From a virus: 29,359 bases of DNA. The translations under genes and the position numbers were made by a program. Below the pieces are notes generated by a model that saw only the letters and a program-made list of their open reading frames with translations, was not told the DNA's origin and made no database searches. Location of the stretch: the IMG/VR virus record IMGVR_UViG_3300044492_000105, positions 1 to 29,359 of that record, one strand, 5' to 3'. Positions 16,262 to 23,116 of the stretch are shown piece by piece (the stretch's first letter is position 1; each line of letters opens with the position of its first letter).

Positions 16262-16869
16262 TGCATCAGGCCATCATCCACGTCGATCCGACCGGGCCCT
16301 CCACGGTCGGCTTCGCGCAGGCGGCGGGGATGCCGGGGGATATCAAGTTCGACTTCAAGACGCAGGGCAACCTCGCCTACCCCGAAATCGCCAGCCTGTA
16401 CCCGCAGCTCATCCTGCGGCCCTTCACGAGGCCCGAGACCTACGCCTACGACATCGAGATCAACGACCCGGTAGGCGCTTCAGGGATTGCCGTGGTTCCC
16501 GGCGTCGTCATGAACGACCGCTTCAACGTGGAGGTTTACGCCCGGAACTCGACCGGGCAACCGCAGCGGATGCTGGCTTATGGCCGGGTGGACCTCAACG
16601 GCTACGCCTATGTCAGGTCCGGGCCACTGGGCCCGGCTTCCTTCCCGACGGGCCCCAGCGGGCCAGCGGGCCCCGTGGGTGCGACGGGCGCGCAGGGCCT
16701 TCCCGGAGACCCCGGCATGCGCGGATCGCGCTGGTACACCGCCGTAGGGCCCCCCAACATCACCGTGCCCGACGACCGGGTGGAGGGCGACATGTACCTC
16801 GACGAGAGCAATGGCGACGTCTACCGCTGGACGGCGGCGGCGGGGTGGTCGGCGTTCAAGGGAGCGTGA
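16261..16869 (+). CDS. Collagen-like tail appendage protein
   Basis: A 202-residue protein beginning at the base where the preceding stop ends (TGATG). Residues about 1-120 form an unrecognised domain (MHQAIIHVDPTGPSTVGFAQ; later YAYDIEINDPVGASGIAVVP), followed by about eight collagen Gly-X-Y triplets (GPSGPAGPVGATGAQGLPG, then DPGMRG) and a C-terminal domain with VEGDMYLDESNGDVYRW, a motif found in many fibre proteins. It sits between two S74 fibres and ends seven bases before a fibre with a longer collagen-like region. A trimeric fibre or fibre adaptor is likely. Confidence 0.72.
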   Translation: MHQAIIHVDPTGPSTVGFAQAAGMPGDIKFDFKTQGNLAYPEIASLYPQLILRPFTRPETYAYDIEINDPVGASGIAVVPGVVMNDRFNVEVYARNSTGQPQRMLAYGRVDLNGYAYVRSGPLGPASFPTGPSGPAGPVGATGAQGLPGDPGMRGSRWYTAVGPPNITVPDDRVEGDMYLDESNGDVYRWTAAAGWSAFKGA

Positions 16870-16875
16870 TCTTCC

Positions 16876-19062
16876 ATGTGGAGCGGCGAAACCAACATCC
16901 GGGGCCCGCAGGGCGTCAAGGGCGACCAAGGCGATCAGGGCCCGAAGGGTGACACTGGTCCGCAGGGCATCCAAGGCGAGACGGGTGCCGACAGCACCGT
17001 GCCGGGGCCCAAGGGCGACCAAGGCGACACAGGCCCTCAAGGTATCCAAGGCCCTCAGGGCATCCAAGGCGCGCAGGGCGAGCCCGGAGCCCCGGGTGCG
17101 CCCGGCAGCGGCGCGGGCGATGTGCTGGGGCCCGCAGGGGCAACCAACGACGACATCGCGCTGTTCAACGGTCCGACCGGAAAAGTCCTGAAAGACAGCG
17201 GCACGACGATAACCACCCTGCGGACGGAAGTGCGGCCCATCACGGCGGGCGGCACCGGCGCGAACAACGCGCACGATGCGATGATCGCGCTGTCGGGCGA
17301 GATCGCCAATCAGGGTCCAGTGACCAACTTCGACACCTTTCCGTTCGTGGCGGGATCGTTCTTCTCCAATCCCGGAGCAACCGCTGCGCCGACCGGCGGG
17401 ACGTTCATAGGTTTCTGCTACACCTACAGCACCTCGCCGGATTGGACCGTGTTGCATGCACGGGAGTTAGGCGCAGGTTCATTATATGTTCGTCAGAAGA
17501 ACGGCGGCGTTTGGGGTGCGTGGGCCTTGCAACCCGGCAGCACCGCCGACCTCGATGCCGCCTACGTCAATGTGACGGGCGACAATATGTCGGGGCTGCT
17601 GACGCTTGACGGCTCTACTTACGCTCCCGCGCTGCCATCACTCAAGGTCTACAAGAACGGCGCAAACGCTCCCATGCAGAGCATCCTGCTCTCCGCCAAC
17701 TACGTAGGCACAAACGACATCAACGCCATCGACTGGGATGTCAACCACAGCGGCATCGTAACCTGCCGGATCGGGCAGCAGCTTGATGCGTCCAATAGAC
17801 CGGACTTGGTGTTCTATACTTCAATTGCCTACAATACACCGGGTCGCGAGACGATGCGGTTATATGGGGCCGATGGGTCACTCGCGGTTGACGGCAACAT
17901 CTTCCCCGGTTCGGCCACGGTCCCCGGTTTCTACCTTGGAGCCTACGACGCCACGCATCCGATCATCGCTTTCGAGGGTGGTCACTACTTCATGTACGAC
18001 CAGACGGGGCACGCCCTCTCACTCTCGATGGGGTCCAACTACTACGTATGGGGCGAGACCAACGCACATATAGGCGTGCCCACCGCCTCTTCCTCTCCCA
18101 CCACGGGCGCGCTGACGGTCGCGGGCGGGGTGGGAATTGGCGGCGCTATCAACGCTGGCGGCAACGTAAGTGCGGGAAATGCGCCTGCTTGGGCTTCTTC
18201 CGCTTGGCCGTTTTCAGTCAAGTTAGCCGCTGACACGGTTCTCGGATTAAGTAACAGCGTTGCGGGTGCTGCCAACCTGAGCGTAATAAACGCCGTAGGG
18301 TCTAGCTACCAGACACTCAACCTGCCAAGCACTATCGCCTCCACCTCTCCCACCACGGGCGCGCTGACGGTCGCGGGCGGAGTGGGGATTAGCGGGGCGG
18401 TATTTGCAAGCTCGTTTGTGTCCACTGTTGTCTCCGCACCACTTACCGGCACCTACTACTTCGGCAATGGTACCGCCAAGTATCTGACCTATGACGGCGT
18501 AAACTTTAACTTTTTCGGTGGACCTCTCAACGTAGCGCCCGCCGCGCAGCCGACAAGCTCTGGCGGTGCTGCCTTCAGGATCGGGTTTACTGGCGGCGGA
18601 ACGCAGTACGGCATGACGCTGCGACCGCAGATTGACGGCACTCCGAACCTGCTGTTCGTCAATTCAAGTGACGTCGCTGTCGGTCAAATCTCCACGACCG
18701 CGAGCGCAACCAGCTACGTCACCACGTCCAGCCGCGAGTTGAAGGAAGACCTCAAGAGCTTCGATGCGGGCAACATCGTGGACAACACCAACGTCTATGA
18801 CTTCGCGTGGAAGTCTACCGGCGAGCGGGCCTATGGCGTGGTCGCGCAGGAGGCCAACGAGGTCTACCCGACCGCCGTGGTCAACAGCAAGATAAAGAAA
18901 ACGATCACGGCGGAAGGCAAGGCTGATGAGGAAGTTGTCGAGGACTTCTGGGGCGTGGACTACAGCAAGTACGTTCCGGTGCTGTTGCAGGAACTGAAAG
19001 CCCTACGCGAGCGCGTGCGTGATCTGGAGGGCAAGGTAGGCGTCGGAGCGCAGCCCGCATGA
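16876..19062 (+). CDS. Long tail fibre: collagen-like stalk, knob-like region, S74 chaperone
   Basis: A 728-residue fibre. Residues 9-78 are about 22 collagen Gly-X-Y triplets with one break (at DSTVP). Next comes DDIALFNGPTGKVLKDSG, a tail-fibre linker, then a region like the pyocin-knob type (VTNFDTFPFVAGSFF ... RQKNGGVWGAWALQPG, residues about 145-218), and beta-rich receptor-binding-like sequence. Two copies of a SPTTGALTVAGGVGI motif are encoded by 37-base repeats. The C-terminal S74 domain starts at Ser618 in TTSSRELKEDL, with Lys623 five residues on; the Asp usually after Ser is replaced by Ser. GAAG-type and lower-GC codons from about 17440 to 18600 suggest that the receptor-binding part is mosaic. 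Confidence 0.8.
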   Translation: MWSGETNIRGPQGVKGDQGDQGPKGDTGPQGIQGETGADSTVPGPKGDQGDTGPQGIQGPQGIQGAQGEPGAPGAPGSGAGDVLGPAGATNDDIALFNGPTGKVLKDSGTTITTLRTEVRPITAGGTGANNAHDAMIALSGEIANQGPVTNFDTFPFVAGSFFSNPGATAAPTGGTFIGFCYTYSTSPDWTVLHARELGAGSLYVRQKNGGVWGAWALQPGSTADLDAAYVNVTGDNMSGLLTLDGSTYAPALPSLKVYKNGANAPMQSILLSANYVGTNDINAIDWDVNHSGIVTCRIGQQLDASNRPDLVFYTSIAYNTPGRETMRLYGADGSLAVDGNIFPGSATVPGFYLGAYDATHPIIAFEGGHYFMYDQTGHALSLSMGSNYYVWGETNAHIGVPTASSSPTTGALTVAGGVGIGGAINAGGNVSAGNAPAWASSAWPFSVKLAADTVLGLSNSVAGAANLSVINAVGSSYQTLNLPSTIASTSPTTGALTVAGGVGISGAVFASSFVSTVVSAPLTGTYYFGNGTAKYLTYDGVNFNFFGGPLNVAPAAQPTSSGGAAFRIGFTGGGTQYGMTLRPQIDGTPNLLFVNSSDVAVGQISTTASATSYVTTSSRELKEDLKSFDAGNIVDNTNVYDFAWKSTGERAYGVVAQEANEVYPTAVVNSKIKKTITAEGKADEEVVEDFWGVDYSKYVPVLLQELKALRERVRDLEGKVGVGAQPA
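18092..18128 (+). repeat. 37-base direct repeat, copy 1 (within long tail fibre)
   Basis: This 37-base segment is identical to 18344-18380 by reading. It encodes the SPTTGALTVAGG-type motif. A diverged third copy lies in the other fibre near 15571-15618. Such repeats flank a receptor-binding segment of about 215 bases and could promote recombination between fibre modules. Confidence 0.75.
18344..18380 (+). repeat. 37-base direct repeat, copy 2 (within long tail fibre)
   Basis: Second identical copy of the repeat at 18092-18128, in the same reading frame and encoding the same fibre motif. The spacing of 252 bases start to start is a multiple of three, so loss or gain of the unit by recombination would keep the frame open. 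Confidence 0.75.
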
Positions 19063-19271
19063 TTATGCTGGTGATGATCGTGCTGCATTCGGGGTCTGGC
19101 ATTGCGCTGGACCTGAACCCGCAGACCATCACCAATTTGCGCAACCCGGACCCGAGCATTGGGGCCTTTAGCCCCAACGTGAAATGTCAGGTCAATATGC
19201 TCGACGGCAAGTATGTCACGGTGCAGGAGACGTGCGCGGAAGTACGCAGGCTGATGGAGACAACAAAATAG
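19059..19271 (+). CDS. Small exported or membrane-anchored protein
   Basis: A 70-residue protein starting in an ATGA overlap with the fibre stop. The first 17 residues (MIMLVMIVLHSGSGIAL) are hydrophobic and look like a signal sequence or anchor without the usual basic n-region. The rest, DLNPQTITNLRNPDPSIGAF and KCQVNMLDGKYVTVQETC, has two Cys that could form a disulfide in the periplasm. No family recognised. It heads a run of four tiny envelope-type genes after the fibres. Confidence 0.62.
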   Translation: MIMLVMIVLHSGSGIALDLNPQTITNLRNPDPSIGAFSPNVKCQVNMLDGKYVTVQETCAEVRRLMETTK

Positions 19272-19281
19272 GAGACGTCCG

Positions 19282-19458
19282 ATGGGTGCAGGCATATGGT
19301 TCTGGCTGATCTACGTCATCACGCTGATTTTCGGTGTCTGGGGCATGAACCCGTGGCGACCCTCCGGGGCCCCGTGGGCCCCGTTCGGGAGCTGGTTCAT
19401 CCTGTTTATCCTGATAGGCCTTCTGGGCCTTCACACGTTCGGCTCGCCGGTTCGCTGA
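19282..19458 (+). CDS. Small two-helix membrane protein, holin candidate
   Basis: A 58-residue protein with AGGAG at 19270-19274, seven bases before ATG. Two hydrophobic helices are clear: GIWFWLIYVITLIFGVWGM and SWFILFILIGLLGLHTF, joined by a short Pro/Arg loop (NPWRPSGAPWAPFG). Size and topology fit a small holin, but many phage membrane proteins look alike, and no endolysin gene adjoins it. It overlaps the next gene by TGATG. Confidence 0.6.
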   Translation: MGAGIWFWLIYVITLIFGVWGMNPWRPSGAPWAPFGSWFILFILIGLLGLHTFGSPVR

Positions 19459-19544
19459 TGTACGTCATGCAGTGGTGGGCGGTGCTGATCGCGGTTATAG
19501 TGGGCGTCCTCGCCGCGCTCGTCGCGCAAATGGTATGGGGGTGA
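19458..19544 (+). CDS. Tiny single-helix membrane protein
   Basis: Only 28 residues, one hydrophobic helix (WWAVLIAVIVGVLAALVAQM) after a short head MYVMQ. It starts inside the TGATG of the upstream gene and ends three bases before the lipoprotein gene, so it is part of the same translation-coupled series. An open frame continues upstream of this ATG, but that part only shadows the previous gene. Too short to assign a function; the coupling at both ends is the main reason to believe it is real. Confidence 0.45.
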   Translation: MYVMQWWAVLIAVIVGVLAALVAQMVWG

Positions 19545-19547
19545 AGC

Positions 19548-19724
19548 ATGTGGAAAGCCCTGATTATCGTGCTGCCGCTGGGCGGCTGCCTCACCACCGA
19601 CGACATGGCGATCCTCGACCGCTACCCCTCGCGCAGCGAGATCGCCGCACGCGACGCCGAGATGGCCTGCAAGGCGCAGGCGCGAACGATGGTGCAGATT
19701 TCGCGCTGCGAAGTAAGGAGATAG
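19548..19724 (+). CDS. Small lipoprotein, outer-spanin candidate
   Basis: A 58-residue protein with a G-rich binding site (19537-19541). Its start, MWKALIIVLPLGGCLTTDD, is a type II signal peptide with lipobox LGGC; Cys14 would be lipidated. The mature part of about 45 residues is charged (DRYPSRSEIAARDAEMACKA) and keeps two more Cys. Outer spanins (Rz1-like) are small phage lipoproteins in this size range, but they are normally Pro-rich and nested with an inner spanin, which I do not see. Other lipoprotein roles such as superinfection exclusion are equally possible. Confidence 0.6.
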   Translation: MWKALIIVLPLGGCLTTDDMAILDRYPSRSEIAARDAEMACKAQARTMVQISRCEVRR

Positions 19725-19728
19725 TTTC

Positions 19729-20820
19729 ATGGACCTCGCCAGCGGCTACTCCGACAGCTTCAACTACGGCAACGGCTACACGCCGCTGGCCAACAACGCC
19801 ATCAACAACAACAACGCGGCGTACAACGCCAATCAGGCCTACGCCAGCGGCGTCGGGTCCTATAATCCCTTCACCCAGAGCGGCGGCTTCGGGGCCCAGA
19901 CCGACTACTATTCGGGCCTCGGCGCGGCCTACGGGCGAGCGACCGGCGGCTTCAATGGCGGCGGCGGTAGTCCCTACAGTGGCGGCGGCATCGGCAGCGA
20001 CGCGGCCCGGGTGCCGGGCATGGACTACTTCTACCAAGAAATGGAAAACCTAGGCCGTGGCGGCATCGGCAGCGACGCGGGCCAGAGCCCCGGCCAGTAC
20101 CAGAACCCGGCGGTGGACTGGTCGAGATACATGACGCAGACGGTGGCCCCGCAGACCGGGGGCATCTCGAACCAGCAGCAAAACCCGTGGGGCACCTCGG
20201 CGGGCTACGACTACAACGAGCCGCAGACCTACGCGCCGAACCAGAGCGGCTGGGGCTCGACCCCGGCCAATCCCAGCATGGACAAGCTGCTGGGCTACAC
20301 CCCGAACACGCCCTATTCCGGCGGCGGCATCGGCAGCGATGCGGCCCGGGCCCCGGGCATGGATTATTTCTACCACGAACAGGCCCAGAACGCGCAGCGG
20401 GACCAGCTCGCCAACGCGATGGCCAGCTTCAACGACCGCTTCGGCAACCTGCCCGGCCAGCCCTACGGCCAAGGCTATTTCGACAACACTTTCGGTAGCG
20501 TGGCAAACACGGGCGGCACCAGCTTCGCGCCCTACAAGGGTAATACCTCCTACATGCCAGACCCGATGCAAGGTCAGCAACCAGTGCAGGGCGGCGGCGG
20601 CTTCGGGGCCTCAGGCTTCGGGCCCTATGGCGGCTCAAGCTACACGGGTCAGCCGGGATACGGTCTCGGGATCGGGCAGATCGGGCCCTCGGGTTCCAGT
20701 GTTTACGGCGGCGATCCGGCTTGGACCGGCGACCAGAACACAGGCGGCACGTCCTACGGCTACGGCGGCATGACCGGCGGTCCAGCCCGCCCGCTTGAGC
20801 CTTGGCTGAACGCAAGCTAA
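19729..20820 (+). CDS. Gly/Tyr/Asn/Gln-rich low-complexity virion-cluster protein
   Basis: A 363-residue protein with AAGGAGA seven bases before ATG. Almost the whole chain is Gly, Tyr, Asn, Gln, Ser and Pro, resembling prion-like or phase-separating sequence. A motif PYSGGGIGSDAAR followed by PGMDYFY occurs twice (encoded at 19972-20035 and 20311-20374), with a shorter third copy GGIGSDAG at 20056-20081. Only one charged helical segment is present (DQLANAMASFNDRFGNLPGQ). No domain recognised. A disordered structural protein, adhesive surface component or fibre-tip partner are all possible. Confidence 0.65.
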   Translation: MDLASGYSDSFNYGNGYTPLANNAINNNNAAYNANQAYASGVGSYNPFTQSGGFGAQTDYYSGLGAAYGRATGGFNGGGGSPYSGGGIGSDAARVPGMDYFYQEMENLGRGGIGSDAGQSPGQYQNPAVDWSRYMTQTVAPQTGGISNQQQNPWGTSAGYDYNEPQTYAPNQSGWGSTPANPSMDKLLGYTPNTPYSGGGIGSDAARAPGMDYFYHEQAQNAQRDQLANAMASFNDRFGNLPGQPYGQGYFDNTFGSVANTGGTSFAPYKGNTSYMPDPMQGQQPVQGGGGFGASGFGPYGGSSYTGQPGYGLGIGQIGPSGSSVYGGDPAWTGDQNTGGTSYGYGGMTGGPARPLEPWLNAS

Positions 20821-20832
20821 CGGAGAACCGAC

Positions 20833-21789
20833 ATGGCTAACGACGGCAACAACGACTATTCGGAAGAAATCCGCAGGCGCGATCAGCTTGCCGCCGGGGG
20901 CCAGCCCGACAGCGCGGCCCTCGACGCCCAGCTCATGGCGATGATGCAGGGACAGGGCGGCGGTGGCGGGCCCCCGTCTCAAGGCGGTGGAGGGCCCGAC
21001 TACCGGGCTATGTTCGCGCAGCAGATCGCCCAGCAGCAGATGGCGCAGCAGGCGCAGGCGGAACAGGCGAAGCAGTTCATGCCGCAACAGGCGCAACAGC
21101 CGATGCCGCAGGCGGGCGGCGGAGGTGGCGGAGGTGGCGGAGGTGGCGGCGGCGGTGGCTGGGGCGGCGGTTACGACCCCTCGTATTTCCAGCACGAGGT
21201 GGCGACCAACCCGCTGATGAATATACAGCGCACGCCGACAGGGTTTAACTACTACGGCAGCGGTCCCGGCGGCGAAGCCGTCGGCTACGGCTTCGGTCCC
21301 GGTGGCAGTGTCAGCCAGACTTCGGGCCCCAGCCAAGGCAACCCCAACGTCGGCAGCCCCAATGTCGGCAACCCCAATGTCGGCAACCCCAACGGCGTCT
21401 TTGGCGACCCCGCGAACATCTCTTCGCAGCAAGGCGTGGAAGCCGCCATTGCGATGAACCAAGCCATGAGCAACCTCGGCGTCAACGCGCCGGGGTTCTT
21501 CGGGGTGCAGGCTCCGAACGTGCAGAACAACTTCAACCCGACCGTGAACGACCCCTACGGGATCACCAACCCGATGAACATGGAAAACCCGTTCGACGGC
21601 TACATGAACTCTATGAACGCCATGAACGCGATGGGCTACGACAACAGCGGGAATGGTCTGGGAGGAAGTGTCGGCGGCCTCGGGGGCCTCGGCGGCGGCA
21701 GCATGGGCGGCGGCTACGGCTTCGGCATCGGCCCCGGCCCCGGCGGCGAAAACAGTGTTGGACCCGACGGCGGAGCCAGTCCATACTAG
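20833..21789 (+). CDS. Gly-rich low-complexity protein, last gene of the virion operon
   Basis: A 318-residue protein with GGAGA before ATG. After a charged start (NDGNNDYSEEIRRRDQLAAG) come Gln/Met-rich helices (QQIAQQQMAQQAQAEQAKQF), a run of 15 Gly then WGGG encoded by GGCGGAGGT-type triplet repeats (about 21112-21170), four tandem GNPNV-type repeats (15-base units, 21337-21396) and Asn/Met/Gly-rich sequence ending in a Gly-rich tail. Nothing identifies a domain. Together with the previous gene it resembles a pair of disordered virion or extracellular proteins. The terminator at 21819 follows. Confidence 0.65.
   Translation: MANDGNNDYSEEIRRRDQLAAGGQPDSAALDAQLMAMMQGQGGGGGPPSQGGGGPDYRAMFAQQIAQQQMAQQAQAEQAKQFMPQQAQQPMPQAGGGGGGGGGGGGGGGWGGGYDPSYFQHEVATNPLMNIQRTPTGFNYYGSGPGGEAVGYGFGPGGSVSQTSGPSQGNPNVGSPNVGNPNVGNPNGVFGDPANISSQQGVEAAIAMNQAMSNLGVNAPGFFGVQAPNVQNNFNPTVNDPYGITNPMNMENPFDGYMNSMNAMNAMGYDNSGNGLGGSVGGLGGLGGGSMGGGYGFGIGPGPGGENSVGPDGGASPY
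21337..21396 (+). repeat. Four tandem 15-base repeats (GNPNV-type)
   Basis: Consecutive units GGC-AAC-CCC-AAY-GTC with single changes, at 21337, 21352, 21367 and 21382, in frame in the Gly-rich protein gene. Copy number could vary between related phages. Confidence 0.75.
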
Positions 21790-21818
21790 GTCCCGGGTAA
21801 ATGGGTTAAACTGAAAAA

Positions 21819-21848
21819 GCCCCGCCATTTCTGGCGGGGCTCTTTTTT
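21819..21848 (+). terminator. Strong bidirectional Rho-independent terminator
   Basis: A perfect 9-base-pair stem (GCCCCGCCA at 21819-21827 with TGGCGGGGC at 21832-21840) closes a TTTC loop and is followed by TCTTTTTT. Five A residues precede the stem, so it also works on the other strand. It lies between the convergent ends of the virion operon (stop 21789) and the leftward operon (stop 21858). Confidence 0.92.
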
Positions 21849-21857
21849 GGCTGATCG

Positions 21858-22208
21858 CTATTCGGCGGCTTCCTCTACCGCCTTGAATGCGGCGGGGGCC
21901 TTCACCGGCAGTGTCAGTGGGGCGAGCCCCGTGAAGCATGCGGCGAACGCCAGATAGTTCATACCGTCAACATAGTGATCCAGCTTTCCCGGCGAAGCCT
22001 TCGACCGCAGCAGCTTGATGCTGGTCATGATGAGCGCGATGTCGCGCGCCGTGATCTCCTTGCCCAGCACCAGCGTCGCAATCGCGGCGGCTTCGCGGAA
22101 GTGCTGGTCGAGGGTGTCGGTGTTGTACTCGAGCCCCCGCGCGTTGATGAGTTCGAACGCATGGGTGAGCAGGTCGCCCGGACCGGGCCTCTCGTTGATC
22201 GCGGCCAT
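21858..22208 (-). CDS. DUF6378-like small phage protein
   Basis: A 116-residue protein, last gene of the leftward operon, starting in a TGATG overlap with the SSB gene. The centre, ATLVLGKEITARDIALIMTS then IKLLRSKASPGKLDHYVDGM and NYLAFAACF, fits the DUF6378 family I know from phages: a helical protein with the pattern D-x-A-x-x-M, K-x-x-R and W/H-x-D-x-x-x-Y. That family looks like an all-alpha MazG-type fold, but its reaction is not established. The last 25 residues are a disordered Ala-rich tail. Function is unassigned. Confidence 0.68.
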   Translation of the reverse strand: MAAINERPGPGDLLTHAFELINARGLEYNTDTLDQHFREAAAIATLVLGKEITARDIALIMTSIKLLRSKASPGKLDHYVDGMNYLAFAACFTGLAPLTLPVKAPAAFKAVEEAAE

Positions 22209-22747
22209 CAGAAGATATCCTCTTTCTCTTTGACTTCGCCGTCATCGAAGGCGGAGGAGGGAGAAGGACGTCCGTCGAGGCGCTGCCGCCCTTCGGACTG
22301 GATGATCTGGAGATGGTTCAGGCCAAAGGAGACGCCCTTGCGGCCCGTATGCGTCCAAGCAAACGGCACCACATTGGCGCGCACAAGCTGGCCGCTCCAG
22401 ACTTCGTCGGGCACCAGAATGTCCTGCCGGTTGGTATCGACCACGCCGGGCTTGTTTTTGGACCACGGTGAAATGTAGGTGTGCCCGGCATGGTAGCCGT
22501 CGTAGCTCTTCTCGCCTGCGTCGCGGAACGGCATGTTGACGCCCTTGAGCGCGACGTTATCGCCCCACTCTTTACGCGCAGCCGCTATGCAGGCGTCCTG
22601 AAGGGCCTTGTAGGCGGGGGACTTCTGCTGCGACGGATCGAAGATCAGCGAGCAGGAGTAAACCGAGGTGCCGCCTTCGGCGCGGGGCCGGGGGGAGAAA
22701 ATGTTAGCGAAGCTAAGGGTCGCATAGGGGGTATTGATGGCAGACAT
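22208..22747 (-). CDS. Single-stranded DNA-binding protein, Enc34/DUF2815 type
   Basis: The true start is ATG at 22747 (MSAINTPYATLSFANIFSPR) with GGGAG upstream; a TTG further out is in frame but would destroy that site. The 179-residue protein matches the phage Enc34 ssDNA-binding family: N-terminal TPYATLSFANIFSPRP, central KSPAYKALQDACIAAARKEW, and the C-terminal strands DEVWSGQLVRANVVPFAWTH then GVSFGLNHLQIIQ. An acidic end (AFDDGEVKEKEDIF) is the expected protein-interaction tail. It would coat ssDNA during replication and recombination. A possible separate promoter lies at 22808-22837. Confidence 0.8.
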   Translation of the reverse strand: MSAINTPYATLSFANIFSPRPRAEGGTSVYSCSLIFDPSQQKSPAYKALQDACIAAARKEWGDNVALKGVNMPFRDAGEKSYDGYHAGHTYISPWSKNKPGVVDTNRQDILVPDEVWSGQLVRANVVPFAWTHTGRKGVSFGLNHLQIIQSEGRQRLDGRPSPSSAFDDGEVKEKEDIF

Positions 22748-22807
22748 AATTTCAACTCCCAATCTAGTAACTGGTTGACATCGTTCGTCTATCTGGACGA
22801 CAGGGGT

Positions 22808-22837
22808 ACTTTACGCAGAAATCAACTCCCCTGTCAA
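22808..22837 (-). promoter_or_regulatory. Possible sigma70 promoter for the SSB gene
   Basis: On the minus strand, TTGACA (22832-22837) and TAAAGT (22808-22813) are separated by 18 bases. The -35 lies in the last codons of the upstream winged-helix gene. Its place just before the only gap (22748-22810) in the leftward operon fits a secondary promoter raising SSB levels. One element is a perfect match and the other only 4 of 6. Confidence 0.42.
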
Positions 22838-23116
22838 GAGCTGATTTTGCTGAAATTGCCAGCGGGGTATCCGGTACATATGCAAGCCGTTACCGTTGGG
22901 GATGCGCCGCCGCTCGACGATGTAGCCGCCGAATTTCTTTTTGCGGAGATCGCGCAGCCGTGCCGAGACGGAAGCCTCCGGGGCCCCCACCGCGAGGGAA
23001 AGCCGATGCAGCGTCCACCATTGTCCGTCGGACGTTTCGGCACGCACGGCGGCGAGTTGCCGACGAAGCCGGTCGCCGTCTAGTTTCTCGTCAAACGTAT
23101 TACCTCCGAAGGTCAT
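22811..23116 (-). CDS. Winged-helix DNA-binding protein
   Basis: A 101-residue protein overlapping the nuclease stop by ATGA. Residues about 15-75 have the pattern of a winged helix: DRLRRQLAAVRAETSDGQWW, TLHRLSLAVGAPEASVSARL (recognition helix) and RDLRKKKFGGYIVERRRIPN (wing). This type of protein is common near replication genes of Proteobacterial phages. It could regulate the operon or help replication initiation; no target site was identified. Confidence 0.7.
   Translation of the reverse strand: MTFGGNTFDEKLDGDRLRRQLAAVRAETSDGQWWTLHRLSLAVGAPEASVSARLRDLRKKKFGGYIVERRRIPNGNGLHMYRIPRWQFQQNQLLTGELISA

Noticed and set aside
21337-21396. CRISPR-like tandem repeat
   Set aside because: The 15-base units are contiguous with no spacers and are in frame in a low-complexity protein gene, so they are coding repeats.
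20635-21939. 434-codon minus-strand open frame running across the terminator
   Set aside because: It crosses a strong terminator and lies opposite two low-complexity plus genes; its protein is His/Ala/Val-rich repeat shadow. The real minus gene ends at 21858 in another frame.
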